Assembly: GCA_022495005.1 (NCBI GenBank)
Contig: JAGYXB010001020.1
Location: forward strand, 1,240,001 to 1,304,000
Direction of reading: 5' to 3'
Source of the DNA: Rhyacophila brunnea
Taxonomy: Eukaryota > Arthropoda > Insecta > Trichoptera > Rhyacophilidae
Length of the DNA: 64,000 nt
Shown here: piece by piece, positions 36,214 through 48,938 of the stretch
Numbering within the stretch: the stretch's first letter is position 1
Layout of the letters: each line of letters opens with the position of its first letter
The notes under the pieces: model-generated
The model's input: only the letters and a program-made list of their open reading frames with translations
What the model was told of the DNA's origin: nothing
Databases searched by the model: none
Position numbers and translations under genes: made by a program

Positions 36214-37217
36214 ATGGAAAAATTGGTCATCGTTATGTGGTACATTATGTGATACTTTCATTTGAAAGACTTCAGTCCAACCAATATCAAAGCGGAACTA
36301 GATCCTACTCTGGGGGTGTCTGCTCCTTCGTTTACAACAATAAAATATTGGGTGACAGAGTTTAAACGAGGCCGTACGAGCTGCCAAGACGAACATCGCA
36401 GTGGTCGACCAAATGAGGCGACCACGCCAGAAATGGTGAAGAAAATCCACAAAATGGTATTGGATGCACGTCAAATGAAAGTGCGCGAGCTAGCAGATAT
36501 GATAGGCATTTCAAAAAGTGCCGTACATCGCATATTGACTGAAAATTTGGACATGAAAAAGCTGTGCGCAAGATGGGTGCCGCGATTAATCACAAGGGAA
36601 CAAAAACAGCGTCGTGAGGATGTTTAAATCACGTGTTTGGCAAAGTTTCACAAGTAATAAAGCAGAGTTTTTGCGTCGATTCATAACCATGGATGAAACA
36701 TGGGCCATCACTTCACACCTGAGACGAAGGAACAGTCAAAACAATGGACTAAAAGGGGAGAATCGGCTCCAAAGAAGGCGAAGACAGTTTCATTTGCAGG
36801 CAAGGTCATGGCGTCAGTTTTTTGGGATGCGCGTGGGGTAATTTTCATTGATTATCTGGCGTGTATTATGAGTGATGAAATCAAGAAAAGATGGCCGCAT
36901 TTGGCAAAACAGAAAGTTTTCTTTCATCAAGACAATGCACCAGTTCACACATCCGTTATCGCGATGGCCAAAATCAATGGTTAAAGTTCGAATTGCTTCC
37001 TCACGCACCCTATTCGCCATATTTAGCCCCCTCGGATTATTTTCTGTTTCCAAACTTGAAAAAATGGCTCGGTGGTAAAATATTTGCCAACAATGAGTCT
37101 GCGGTTGATGGCTATTTTGAGTAGCTTGACGATTCTCACTATAAACTGGGTATCGAAGCTATTGAACATCGCTGGGAAAAGTGTATCGAACTAAAAGGAG
37201 ACTTAGTAGAGAAATAA
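36214..37217 (+). pseudogene. Mariner transposase, frameshifted
   Basis: Starts at ATGGAAAAATT and ends at a TAA after GDLVEK. The N-terminal DNA-binding half is open from about 36262 and includes ELADMIGISKSAVHRILTEN, a helix-turn-helix. The three catalytic blocks are all recognisable: TMDETW near 36690, FFHQDNAPVHTSVIAMAK near 36920-36975, and APSDYFLFPNLKKWLGG near 37030-37075 (mariner D,D34D class). Defects: a frameshift just after the start, frameshifts around 36620-36700 and 36981, about 15 residues missing between the DYL and MSDEIKKR segments, and a stop replacing a codon near 37122. It cannot make an active enzyme. Confidence 0.93.
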
Positions 37218-37284
37218 AGATATTTTTTCCCATTTTTTTTGTGTTTTCTTTGTTGGGTCGGGTACTTCTGGGACTACCCTCGTA

Positions 37285-39391
37285 ATTAGTCAATTAGTCA
37301 AATTAGTGTATAACTCTGCAATTAACAACATACCAGCCCGACATAAATCTTGCAAGTAATGTGAAGCTAAAGGATTCTAAGAAAAAATAGTTTTTTCTTT
37401 CCATATACATACATGTTTGGGCTTTAGATTTTAAAGTGGAGAATAAGAAATTGGAGATTATGCATATAGTCATAGTGCACGATTGCAAAGTATGAGATTA
37501 GATGTGAACGGAGAGTGACGTCTGACTGATGAACACTGCGAACTAGGGACGTCAAAAAATATTGATACTTTTTACCGATACTTCGTTTTACATTACATTT
37601 TTATCAATATACGTGTTCAGCTGTGGAAATGGGACAAAATTCTTCCTCCCTAACTTTAGAATCCAAAGTTCGAGCTTCATTTTGAAAGCCGTCAATTTTT
37701 AGTGACAATGAAGCACTGTGATATCTTTCCGTGCAGCTCCAGGTTGATAGAATTCACAGATTCAAATATATCTACCAAAAATGACAGGGAAATAAGAAAA
37801 CGGACATCGGAGAATTTTGCGTGCGTGTCTCGTTTGGTATCTTTCAAAAAGTGCTGAATTTCTTTATGTAGTATGAAAACTCTCTTAAAAACTTTCCCTT
37901 TGGAAACCACCTCACGTGTGAGTGCAACAAGAGTGTTTGAAATTCGGAATCGCTTTCTTATAATATAAATAGTATAAATAATATGCGTTCGTTTTTCGCG
38001 GTTCTTCCGAAACCGCTTCGCGATCCCCTAGGGCCTAGGGGACCGCGGATCTTAGCTTGAGAACCGCTGTTATAGATGCTTAAAATGTACAATATGACTA
38101 ACTGACAATTGAGAGTAAGGTTGTAAAGAAATATTTTGTCTACCCGAGTGTAAAAATAAGTAGTGGCCATACAAAAATATTTTTTACTGGGCGGAATTAT
38201 ACTAGGTAGGCGGAATAACCCCATTTGACGGTACCGATACTTTTTGACTAGGGGCGGCAGGTTATATGAAAGTATGGTGAAGCAGGCTAGTAGTATGGTG
38301 AGGCGGGCTGGTAATCAATTTGTGGCAAAATTTGAACGTTAACATTATATTATATGGGTACGGTATAATGACAAAAGTAAATCCTCTGTGATGCCCTGAA
38401 TTTTTTTTTATCGCGTCGCTATTTCTTGTAAGTTGTCGGGGATATTGTTAGCCAGCTTCATTCAGCTGTATGAAAAAGCCGATTTCTTGCCCTCTTTAAT
38501 TTAATACCTCTATGCTTTTTGATCAATACCTTCTTTCAGATTTAAATAAATACTTTCTTTCGATATGACGATGACGCCCCCTACTGCGAACTGAATATAC
38601 AGCGTATTTATATTTTATACGGTCCGGCGACAGATAGTACAGTCGTATTAAGTACTTTTAAATAAAATAAAATTATTTTAAAAATATTTGACACGTTTGT
38701 CTCACATTCGAACAGGATGACCAAAGTCCAGCTAGTAAATTCTTGGACATTGCTTACATGTTTACAATATTATCAGAAGTAACTTGATACGTATGTACAT
38801 ATTGTAACATGATCAATTTAGATTATGTACATAATATACTTACCGACTTCTGAGTCCTGTATAGACGTCGGCTCATCATAAATATTACATATGTACATTA
38901 AAAACGTAAGGGATATATTATTTTCATCTGATATAGTATGTTATAATTATAAATAAATGTTTCATTATCTATCAGGGCTAGTCAACCTTTTTATACCTAC
39001 CGACCACTTTTGTATCTCTGGTAGTATAAAATTTTCTAACCGCCCACCAGTTCCACAGTAATGATGATTTATAAAATAAGGAAATAATTTTACTTTACGA
39101 AATTTATAAAGCATATAATAATAATTACTTTCCAAATACTTTATGTCAGACTTATAAACTTAATCGTTGAATTAAAATTGTTAAAATGAAGGCTACAGGC
39201 TACTAGACAACAATTTGTTTGCAAGAATAATGTTATTGAAACGAACTGATTCCATAATGCATGTTAATTAATCATTTTATTTATTATCGTACCTACTATT
39301 TTCTGCATATTTTAATCATTCAACAGTTTTAACTTTTTATTAAATATCTATACGCCTAAGGCCGCTTCATAAACAGGGATCTAGATCAGAG
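37285..39391. other. Non-coding stretch with isolated hAT-like ends
   Basis: No gene. AGCTTGAGAACCGCTG near 38054-38069 is the complement of a typical hAT start (CAGCGGTTCTCAAGCT), and CAGGGCTAGTCAACC near 38974 is another, but neither has a partner or duplication that I can show. A 22-bp imperfect tandem (AGTATGGTGA.GC.GGCT) lies at 38269-38313. Confidence 0.4.
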
Positions 39392-40664
39392 ATCTCTAAC
39401 TATAGGCCAATAGCAGTTCTTTCGGCTTCATGTAAATTATTTGAATCGATATTACATATACACATCAACCGTCAAATAGACTCTCGCCTCTCCGGCGGTC
39501 CACAGTAACAAATCTTATAGTGTATAATAATTTTATTTCAAATTCTATGGATAAGTCAATTCAAGTTGATTCTGTGTACACAGATATTTCCAAGGCATTT
39601 GATCGTGTTGATCACGATATTTTATTACAACATATAAGTACAATATGTTTTTTTGCTTCTTATTTAAAAAATCGCCGTCAATTTGTTGATTACCATGGGA
39701 ATGAATCGCGGATTTTTAGAACAAACTCTGGTGTTCCTCAAGGTTCAAATCTTGGCCCAATTTTGTTTTTAATATTTTTTGATGATATTGTCAAAGTTAT
39801 AACCAATTCTTCTTGTTTGCTATTCGCAGATGATCTTAAACTTTTTCGAACTATTGAAACCTTATTATGCTGTGCGATGATGCAGTCTGACCTAGATGCT
39901 ATCTCGCAATGGACTATCTTGAATAAACTTTAATTCGCTACCTTCAAATGTAATATTATTTCATTCAGTCGTTCAAGGCACACCTTATTGTTCCCATACA
40001 CATTGTCTGGTATAATATTGAGTAGGGTAACGGAGATAAAAGATTTTGGGTATTGTATGATGCAAAGTTCACTTTCAATCAGCATATTCTTAACATCAGT
40101 ACTAGATCTAGCAAAATGCTTGGTTTTGTTATGAGGGTTTCAAAATCATTCGAAAACGTCCGAGTGCTACGTACATTATACGTATCATTTGTGTTGAGTA
40201 TTCTTGAATATGCCAGCATTATTTGGAGTCCTAATAGGTCCATCCACACAATTAAGTTGGATCGAGTCCACAATAGATTTCTTAGATTTCTCTACTTAAG
40301 AACATACGGATTCTTTCCTTATGATAATGACAATAAAATGAATTTCCCGACTCGTTTTCTTCTGGGTATGCTATCAATGCAATCCCTGTCTACCCGAAGA
40401 GTGATTGTTCTTTTAAAGCATTTCTTTTTACTTCTTCGTGGGTTCATTTACAATCCGTATATAGTGGCAAATATTAATTTTCATGTTCCCACCAATATCA
40501 CTCATAGCTCCACGGTCTTCAAGATACTTCGTCGCAGGACAGATGTTATGTTTCATGATGCTGTGTATCGTGCAATTAGCTTATTTGATGGCACCATAAA
40601 GGTTGATTTGTTTTTTATTAACTATATAATGTTTGAGGACGTATTAAATAGGTTAAATTTATAA
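39392..40664 (+). pseudogene. LINE reverse transcriptase, 5'-truncated, frameshifted
   Basis: Begins inside the RT domain with ISNYRPIAVLSASCKLFE. It continues with VYTDISKAFDRVDHDILLQ (first catalytic aspartate region), then FASYLKNRRQFVDY, SGVPQGSNLGPILFL and LLFADDLKLF (the two catalytic aspartates of the FADD motif). The thumb/connection follows in another frame: TEIKDFGY, then MLGFVMRVSKSFENV, LYVSFVLSILEYASIIWSP and LDRVHNRFLRFLYL, ending FDGTIKVDLFFINYI. Order and motifs fit the jockey/CR1-like group of insect LINEs. Frameshifts near 39510, 39620 and 39930-40050 break it. The endonuclease and ORF1 are missing, as is usual after incomplete reverse transcription. Confidence 0.92.
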
Positions 40665-40850
40665 TTGTATATATTATCATATTTCTTTAATATTTACACA
40701 TGCTGTCTTTTCCACTTTCTTGTTATATTAGTTGTTATTTGTAATTAAGATATTTTTGTATACATATTTGTATTCATTATGCATTATGGCGCATTGGCTA
40801 ATCGCTGTAATGCCGTAATACTCTTTATAAATAAATAAATAAAGTAATGA
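40665..40850 (+). mobile_element. 3' UTR and AATAA tail of the LINE
   Basis: About 185 bp of untranslated sequence after the LINE stop, ending in a short tandem run of AAATA units (TATAAATAAATAAATAAAG, about 40826-40844). Such short tandem tails are normal for jockey/CR1-type elements. Target duplication not found. Confidence 0.6.
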
Positions 40851-42313
40851 TTATATACGGGAGGGAAGCAATCACATCTGTTTGCGGAGTTGCTTTACCA
40901 CTGGTGTGGATTTTTAAATAAATAAATTTTATTATACGCGATAGTAGGGAGCATTTTTTTAACTTTTCAAAAAAAAAATATATTGAGCTTTATTTTAGAT
41001 ATTACAAAATTTGTAAGATTTTTCTCATAATTTATGGATATCTTACAATATCTTTCATTATAATGAAATGTTTAACGTTCAAACGTATGTACCCCGGATC
41101 CACAGACGGAGACATATTATAATAGGTATAATTGGATATTGTTAAAACCAAAGTTGAGTACCTACCGTGTGTACATTTGATTAAATGCATCATTATTCTT
41201 CATATTTCAGTTATAATATCATACTATACATACAGGTGTGATTGTTGCATAAGTTTCATACTTGAAAAAATAAGTAAGAGTTTTACCTATGAAATATACG
41301 TAAAATAGTACCAACGTAGAATGGTGACAGATTCATCTGGCGTTGCGGCTATCACTTTGGAACGGTGTTGGTGTCATTTTTCAAAGTACTTCTAGGTAAA
41401 AGGCTGCACATAAAATATCTAACAAATACATTTATTATTTAACATATATTCTGAAACAAGCTTCAATCGAGTCACGTGTGAGTGGAAACATGGATTTATT
41501 ACTATGTATGACGTTACGATATAAAATTAATCATATTATTCCGGCGTCATCTATACACGTTGTACTTTCACCATTATTAGTGTCATCGTCCGTGGTAGTA
41601 TCATTGTGTTGATAATTAGGTTATTAGTATTACTATTAAATTCGTCTGTCTTTAAAACATATTCTATAAATCCTTTTTCTATCCTTCCTACACTATCACA
41701 ATTATTGCGTCATTGCTCAAGAGATCAATAAAATTGGTCACTGGCTAATTCCACTAATTTTTCTATAGAAACCTTTAAACATGTTGTGTTTCTCCTCGAA
41801 ACCAATCTCTTCACCATATTGACATATCCATATAAATGGATTCAATTTTATTTTATATTTGCCATATAATCCTTTTTAAAATAAAAATGATTCACGTCGG
41901 TCCTGGGTTTAATAATGTATAGTGATCACGATTTTTTTTTCAAATAATAATATACTTGTAAGTAAGTACTATTCTTTTAAATATACTTTTTCCATCAGCA
42001 ATTTCCGATTATGTTAGGTTTTTTCCCACCTGAATCCAAGATCTTTGATAATCTGTTTTAACGATGTAATACCACATTTGAATTCTGTATTTTTTTTAAA
42101 CGTGATTTTTTGTTGTAATTTCTTTAAAGTTTTATGGAAATTACGAATGCAAATCATTCTGATTACTCATTTTTCAAAATCATCAATATTTTAATTTTTC
42201 ATAGGACTAGAAAAAATCTCGGATGCCCGGAAGAATTGGCAAGTCGGTTCAATCAACCGCAAGCGACTCCCAATAGCTTCCCATACACGTACAGTTTGAG
42301 TAGCAGGTTGAAC
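40851..42313. other. Non-coding AT-rich stretch
   Basis: No supported feature. Open frames are short and contain no known motif. Confidence 0.45.
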
Positions 42314-42441
42314 ATGGCACAGACAATAACTGTTCAATAACTGTACGTTAGTGGGCACACCACAGATCAGTTTAACAACCCCATTTAAATCTGCCGAACT
42401 GTCAACAGATGTGCCCATATACGTACAGTTATTGTCTGTGG
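42314..42441. repeat. Inverted repeat with ACAGACAATAACTG arms
   Basis: GGCACAGACAATAACTG at 42314 continues to TACGTTAGTGGGCAC; the complement GTGCCCATATACGTACAG continues to TTATTGTCTGTGGC at 42441. The left arm contains an 11-bp duplication (TTCAATAACTG). A nearby word, CATGTTCAACCTG then a CTGTACGT. word, recurs at 43493-43530, so the inverted repeat is part of a wider dispersed repeat seen at 42240-42450 and 43415-43545. Confidence 0.65.
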
Positions 42442-42490
42442 CAGAGCAAGTGTCAAAAACTATGGAGGTTAAGTTCGCGAGATAATACAC

Positions 42491-43414
42491 AGGGGTAGTG
42501 TTAAATTAGTATTAAGTAGGGTATACTTGAACGATGATACACGAACAATTTTACTTTGAATTTATTATGATTATAATTGTTTTTATTAGAAACAAATTGA
42601 CATAAAATACACACCAATGACGTTGGTAAAATAAATCATGATTTCGCTAGTGGATTGTGTATTTTATCGATTCACCGAAACAATATTATACACATTCGTG
42701 TAAATATAAAATATGAACTATAATCTTTTCTTTTGAATAAATTATTCCCTTTAATCGACATATGAGTCAGTATTTATCTATTTGGTCATATTTTTAGAAT
42801 ACGGTAATATTTATGTAGGTATTGATTTTATATACAATAAATTTAAACATGCCACAAAATTATATTTACATCAATCATCAGTACAATAATTAATTACTAT
42901 GTTATTATTAAAATATATACTTAAATTTTATTTAGATTTACCGACATTGTCATTCACAATTAGGTATATTAATTTATGTTGTGAACGTCTTAAATTAATA
43001 ATTTGTAATATTCACTACATACAATAAATAAAATTTGAATACTGAGTTATTATATTAGTCTACATTTTCACAATAACTTAATATTTATAATGCTCTCTAA
43101 AATTTTAACATTTATATTGTATGAAATAATATGTTTACATAAATAACTATAACTTTGTTTTACCCTCGTAAAAATAAATAAAATATAATATTTGCGATCT
43201 CCGCGTACATAATATTATTACATTATTAATAATAAATGAATTTGTATTTTTATAACAAGCAACACCAGCCGCAGTTGTATCGCGCGGTATATTCTACTTA
43301 ACGTTACCTACATCTAACGTCATCCGAGAACTTTCGGCGAGTTGAAATTCCAACAATTTTACAAAAACACGGGAGTGGGGGTCGCTGGCAGTTTGAATCT
43401 GGCACACATCTGGC
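42491..43414. other. Very AT-rich non-coding stretch
   Basis: Long runs of A/T with no recognised feature until 43260. Confidence 0.5.
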
Positions 43415-43545
43415 AGGTCGAAAACTGTCCGTCTATGGGCGCAGAAGATTATCTACCAAAGACTGTATGGCCGCCATTACGTATTAACTGGCATGTTCAA
43501 CCTGTTACGAAAACTGTACGTCTGTGGCGGCCTAATGCTACCGAC
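43415..43545. repeat. Direct repeat related to 42240-42441
   Basis: CGAAAACTGTCCGTCTATGG near 43419 recurs as CGAAAACTGTACGTCTGTGG near 43511. The sequence GGCATGTTCAACCTG before the second unit matches the complement of the repeat near 42310. I read it as remnants of one repeat family; no coding evidence despite an 82-codon open frame. Confidence 0.5.
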
Positions 43546-43599
43546 ACGTTCAAAATACCAATTTTACCAGAGAGAGAGCGTTTTCATTAAAAAAAAACA

Positions 43600-44110
43600 C
43601 TGATATTTATTGTATATAACTTCCTTTGCTTGGGCGTGATTTTTTTTGTCGTGTAAAAAAGACACGGTTATCAAAAGAATAGTTTTGTTTGCATTTGTGG
43701 GTTTAATTATTATAATATGGAGTTCGCGGATCGCTGTCCGATAAATTATTTCTGTACTTACTCCTGAATATGAACACTAATTATTTATATGTATCTGTTG
43801 AAGACTAATTCATATGGATATGCAAGTATGTAGGTACATACTATATTAAAATGCAGGTATAAATATTGAACGCTGTTTATCATGTATAATAAATTCAGAT
43901 TTCATTGCTTTTTGAGACCTGTAAGATTAAACCATAATATTATGTAATCGCCATTTTGTTATTTAGTTTTAAAACATCAGGATAATTGTAGCAGCAGCAC
44001 CTTCCATTTAAATTTTCCAGCACAAAAGTTAGGTGATTCTTAACCTTTTTGGTAATAGGAACTTTTGACATATTTTGTGCATTGTCATTGTCTGGGAACC
44101 GTCATCAATC
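43600..44110. other. Non-coding stretch
   Basis: AT-rich, nothing recognised. Confidence 0.45.
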
Positions 44111-44114
44111 AGCA

Positions 44115-44530
44115 CGTATAACTGGGCGTCTTACGTGGGCAAAGTCGATGCGAACGCGATCGCGATGCGGTTTGAAACGATACGATCCAAAACAATGCGA
44201 AGCGGCATCGTTGTCCTACGTGTAGCTGAGTCACCAGCTGTCACCATCGCACATTTATATAATTTGTTTATTACCATGGCCTAGAAATATTTAGATGTAT
44301 GTAAATAATTACCTCTGTTTATTATAAAATTGTTACCATGTCAAATATCAAACCGTTTGATCGCGTCGCTGAAACCCCGCACCGCTTCGCACCGCTCGCC
44401 GGGTATTATCTGCACGTAGACCACTACAGATGGCGTTGACTGTTTGATATTTTCGTGCCGCGCCGTGTCGCGTCGCATTCGCATTGACTTCGCCCACGTA
44501 AGACGCCGCGTTAGGTGCGAGTTGCGACAG
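44115..44530. repeat. Inverted pair of a GC-rich dispersed repeat
   Basis: GGCGTCTTACGTGGGCAAAG then TCGATGCGAA near 44127 is matched by its complement TTCGCATTGACTTCGCCC then ACGTAAGACGCC near 44478-44507. Both lie in CpG-rich blocks with words like GCGATGCG and CCGCACCGC. The two copies are about 320 bp apart in opposite orientation. They may be the two ends of one non-autonomous transposon or two separate insertions; I cannot decide. Confidence 0.5.
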
Positions 44531-44644
44531 CATGGCAGAAATACAATGACAAGAGTTTTCCCTTTACATCTGGCCAACGGGTTACCCACACTTAAAAATT
44601 GTGCTATATTTTGCATATGCGAAGGGTGGATGTAGGCTGTGGAG

Positions 44645-45311
44645 ATCCGACATAGATAGTTCACACTAAACTTTGTCAGTTATACATGTCTCACTTAGTC
44701 ATGTTTTCATTCAACAAAGAATACGAACTGCAGATGTTGGGTAGTTTTTAAAATACAATTAAACCTTCCCCAAAACAAACCATAATACTTGGATATAATA
44801 AAATATATCTAAAATTGTGTATCATTTATTGTCATAATTTGAGATATACCTATTAGTTGGAAGAATATTTTTTTCTGTTATATGTTAGATATTAAGGTTT
44901 GGTCGTGGTAGGATTCAATTCAATTAAAAAAAACTAACCAACACCATCTGCAATTTGGATTTGTGGTTCAATGAAAACAAAATGAGTAAAAGCTTAGCAC
45001 CATGCACAATTTATTTTGGAATTCCACAGCCTACCTACCTGTATATGTATGTTGTCTGTCTTCCAGTTGGTCGATTGGGCATTCAGAACTGGTCTAGACG
45101 AGGGATATTTATTTGGCCTTCGATAAAGTTATGGGAAGTTAAAAAGTGAAAATCGCCTGATGCAAATGTATAAATTAAATTAGGAATCTTGCACAATCTA
45201 TCTAGTGGATGCCATTCATGGGAAGTTCTTATTGGGACACTCCCAGCACAACTTTGAAGAATGTTTCTTGTTTATGATACCACGGTTATACGTCAGCTTC
45301 ATTGTTTTTTT
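44645..45311. other. Non-coding stretch
   Basis: AT-rich, nothing recognised. Confidence 0.45.
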
Positions 45312-45539
45312 AATTGTACAATCCTATGTGGATTGGACCACCTCACGAAGAGGTTTCTTAATAACAGTTTTTTTTACGAGAAATGCATGCTAGTTACTTG
45401 CTCAACCTATTATATCTATACTCGGGGCTAAACACACATTGAAAACAACATGTGAAATTTTCCAGGCCTGGGATTTGAACTCGGGACCCACGACATTATA
45501 AGCCCGGCGCGTAACCGCTCGGCAATCGTGGGCGTCAAT
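45312..45539 (-). mobile_element. tRNA-derived SINE family S, copy 2
   Basis: On the minus strand it starts GACGCCCACGATTGCCGAG, has the A-box-like GCCGAGCGGTTACGC, the B box GAGTTCAAATCCC, and the shared body words TTGTTTTCAATGTGTGT, TAATAGGTTGAGCAAGTAA and ATTTCTCGTAA. The 3' part, including a palindromic pair AAACCTCTTCGTGAGGTGG, differs from the other copies. The tRNA part is closest to a serine/leucine type head (GCCGAG.GG). Confidence 0.85.
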
Positions 45540-45544
45540 TAATT

Positions 45545-46446
45545 GTTTAAGACGTTTAAGTAATATGTCAGATGAAAACCTTGATTATTTAAATCTTTTA
45601 ACTGTTTGATGGGAATTCTTGCACACCCGTTTTATTTCTAGCTTATGTTTTGCAATAGGATTCATTGAATTATCCACCCATGGACTTTTCAGTGTAGGTA
45701 GGGTACATGCACAAATACTGTTTTACATATGCGTATAAATCGAGTGTGTACATGTGCATTGCATATTACCTACATATATTTTCACAGACAAGCAATCGCC
45801 CTCGCACATTTTTGTTTGGGTGTGACGCGACATTGGACGGCGACCACACAATAATAATAATACAGTATTGTTAGGGTATAAAGTCAATTTGGATACCATT
45901 AATTATTTTGATTCATACGTGTTATGATTTCTTTCAATTAAGATGTCATAGCGGGAGGGTATTATTTAGTTATATAGGTACTTACTTGTATAATGTATAA
46001 TGTAAAAAAAATATTGTCGATACAAACGGACAAGCAGCGATTTGTTTGTGTTGCTAATACATAATATACATTTTGATCCTGCTGGGAATGTAACCCAGGC
46101 CTATACGTTATTTCAATGCTGTGTTTATTTTTTTAGCTTTTATTGTTTGATTTTGAGTGTCTTTAACTTATTTTGTACTTATTACGTGCGGTAATTTAAC
46201 AAAAAAAAACAAAGTTTTGGCGGTAGGGTGTCACACTCAGAATCTTATGTGTATGTATTTATGTTATTCCTATACAAAATAGACACCATAATAAAAATAA
46301 CTGCAATATCACATTTTAGAATCTATTTATTATACATAAGGGTTTTATTAATTATCTATTTTCACAATCCGGAATATCACCTCCCACCCCTTGACCACCA
46401 TTCAGTATTATTTACTTAATTCTTTTTCTTCAACCATATCCGCCCC
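45545..46446. other. Non-coding stretch
   Basis: AT-rich, nothing recognised. Confidence 0.45.
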
Positions 46447-46581
46447 TTAGTTGGAGCATATGGACACCACGCTGCGTCTCCAATAAGGGCTGTCGCTCGC
46501 GAGTCTTGTGTCGTTCCAGACCAAACCAGCATTCCGTAGCTCCGCCGTATACATTCTATAGATAGTATTTAGCGGCCTTCC
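46447..46581 (-). pseudogene. LINE polyprotein C-terminal fragment
   Basis: Forty-four codons then a TAA on the minus strand. The peptide starts GRPLNTIYRMYTAELRNAGL and continues VWNDTRLASDSPYWRRSVVS. The pattern 'L....W.....LA.DR..WR..V' is the usual C-terminus of many insect endonuclease/RT LINE proteins. Only this tail remains. It is a different family from the tail at 5938-6042. Identification by pattern only. Confidence 0.6.
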
Positions 46582-46627
46582 AGAACGAGTTACTTAATTA
46601 GTGCATACAATACTATCGTCAGATGGG

Positions 46628-47001
46628 TATGCTTTTGTGTAATTGCCAACATGTATTTTGAAAGTGAGTGGTTACAGTCATGATCATAATGCGTTTATGT
46701 CCTAAAAATGGCCGTGCGGACTGATTCACAAGCTTAGTCAAAAACTGTTACTGAAAAATGGAAGTCAATTTATAATCACAAAACATTACAAAAATGAGTT
46801 TATGTGTCGAGCACTATGCTTTTGTGTAATTGTAAATATGTATTTTGAAAGTGAGTGGTTATAGTCATGATCATAATGCGTTTATGTCCTAAAAATAGCC
46901 GTGCGGACTGATTCACAAGCTTAGTTAAAAACTGTTACTGAAAAATGGAAGTCAATTTATAATCACAAAACATTACAAAAATGAGTTTATGTGTCGAGCA
47001 A
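46628..47001. repeat. 187-bp tandem duplication
   Basis: Two adjacent units, 46628-46814 and 46815-47001, differing at only a handful of positions. Each starts TATGCTTTTGTGTAATTG and ends GAGTTTATGTGTCGAGCA. A recent unequal duplication; no coding content. Confidence 0.95.
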
Positions 47002-48938
47002 CACACGAGCACAGATGAAACTGTTTGTTATGCTCTCCATTTTCACAATTTTCAACATAGTCGTCGTCAATTTATGTTGGTATGTCAACTGTGCACGTAA
47101 TTCCGGTTATCACACCGAGGCTCGCTGCAAACGCTATAATATTGTCCTTGTCACATACTCATTTGTGTACGGAAAATACAGAATTTCGAGCGATTTACGC
47201 GGTTGGCCAGTGAACTCGAAAGTACAGTAATTCACCTCATCCACCTTGTTAGTTGTGCGTATTGAGCGTTCTACAAAAAAGCACTTGCTACGGCCTCTTT
47301 GGTATATTTAACAGCCGAAAGCAACGGTTGCCGGTTCGGGGTTAATCAGGTATTTGGCGTTGGCCGTGGGCGTTTTCTCGATTTTCGAATCGGCTATCAC
47401 TGTTTTTGTTACTCGTCAGTTTTACCACAAAGAATGTTTAATAATACGGTTTGTAGTGATCCTTGAGAATTTTTAATAATAAATTCTAATTTCACCACCG
47501 ATGATTTTTCTTTTTATTCAATTCACTCCTGAATAATGTGGCGACGATTTTGTATCGTCTTTTATAATATACCTCTTTACTTAGGTATATGTGTTTGGTA
47601 TGCACTAAGTTGATTATGTTTTTTGGTTTAGCCATTTATTTATACACGTTTAATTATTAGTACCTACGCAATGTGTTTCCGGATTTTTGATTGGAAATAT
47701 ACTGCCTGATATACACTGATTACAGTGTTCATTTTCCTTTTTCTGAAAGTGAGTTTTCTGAGAAATGTATATGTGACTACGTCATATTATATGATAATAT
47801 AATAAATTCATTATCGCATACAGTCATTTACCCACTACTTAGGAGACGATCGCATCCGAATTTGATGCATCAAATGGCAGTGATTTTACATTTTGTGCAA
47901 TTATATTACTATGAACTATGATTGCTATATATTTCTAATATGTTATTTTTTATAAGTATATTTACATTTTAGAATACGTTAAGGTGATACATCAGTGAAA
48001 CGGCAAATAATTTTCAACTATAGGCTAGGCGCCACGAAATTTTGGATTCGCTCCCATTCTGAGAGAGAACGTCGAGCTAGAAACACGTCATTTTGTTTCG
48101 TGATGGCGACGGGCGTTTTAATTCTTAAATCGTGTAAAGATGACTAAAAACGTTACCCATTTACTAAAAAGAAAACATGTCAATGAATATATTATTATTG
48201 TTACTGATAAAACAATAACAGAACATTAAATGGACACATGTTGGATTTATATGAGAAATTATATTTCGTTTGACATGCGTCATTTGCACCCGCGACCCGC
48301 AATCCGCGCATTGCCTAGCCACGATCTTTTTAGACCGTGCCTCAACTGAGGTATGGCCTTAAGTATTTAGATCTTAGAAGATACACATAAAAGGGGGTTA
48401 TACATTTTTTTTACTTGCGCAAGATTTTATAAAAATAGAAAATGTTTCCATCATCATAAATGGCCTAACAACCCAGGGCAGGACCTACCCTCCTCCAAGA
48501 ACTTCCTCATTTTCCCCTCAATCATGAGACGGTATCTTTCAGGTGTCTACGCCGGCTGCCCTAGCATCTTTGTTGACACAGTCCTCAAATGCCGTGCGAT
48601 GACTTTGCGGTGGTTGCGTATGTTTTATTTTGTGATTCTTCAATAGGATTATACCTAGGTGAATTTTATATTTTGTATGCATTGTGTGTCATGATTGGTT
48701 TATAACTAAAAACTGCTGTCAAACATGATGGAGTGAACCTAGACTTGACATTTTGTGATTTTTAGTTCTTTTTTATATCATATATTTTTCACGTGGAACC
48801 AGGAAATAAACAATAAACCATTGTATCGCTTGTATTCTATGCTATCACGCTGTGGGGTTCAGATAGATTTGCTGACCAGTGGTACATTATTCATTACGTT
48901 ACTTGTCTAATTAATAATAATACATTTTGTTTATTCAG
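47002..48938. other. Intron-like non-coding stretch upstream of the spen exon
   Basis: Presumably intron of the spen-like gene. There is a possible small TIR element at 48026-48319 (GGCTAGGC at the left, GCCTAGCC at the right, GC-rich inside the ends), too short in its matches to call. Just before the exon the acceptor region is TTTTGTTTATTCAG. Confidence 0.45.

Larger units (their letters stand above)
35545..37282 (+). mobile_element. Mariner element interrupted by a hAT MITE
   Basis: Terminal inverted repeats at 35548-35570 and 37256-37278 are perfect complements over 23 bp, beginning GGTAGTCCCAGAAGTACC. TA dinucleotides flank the element (35543-35544 and 37283-37284), as expected for Tc1/mariner. 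Without the 483-bp insert and its duplication, the mariner is about 1.25 kb, the normal size. The coding strand is plus. Confidence 0.95.

Noticed and set aside
38054..38069. hAT right end (complement CAGCGGTTCTCAAGCT)
   Set aside because: No partner end or duplication was found, so it is kept only as a remark.
48026..48319. TIR element with GGCTAGGC ends
   Set aside because: The matching ends are only 8 bp, which is expected by chance at this scale, and no duplication is visible.
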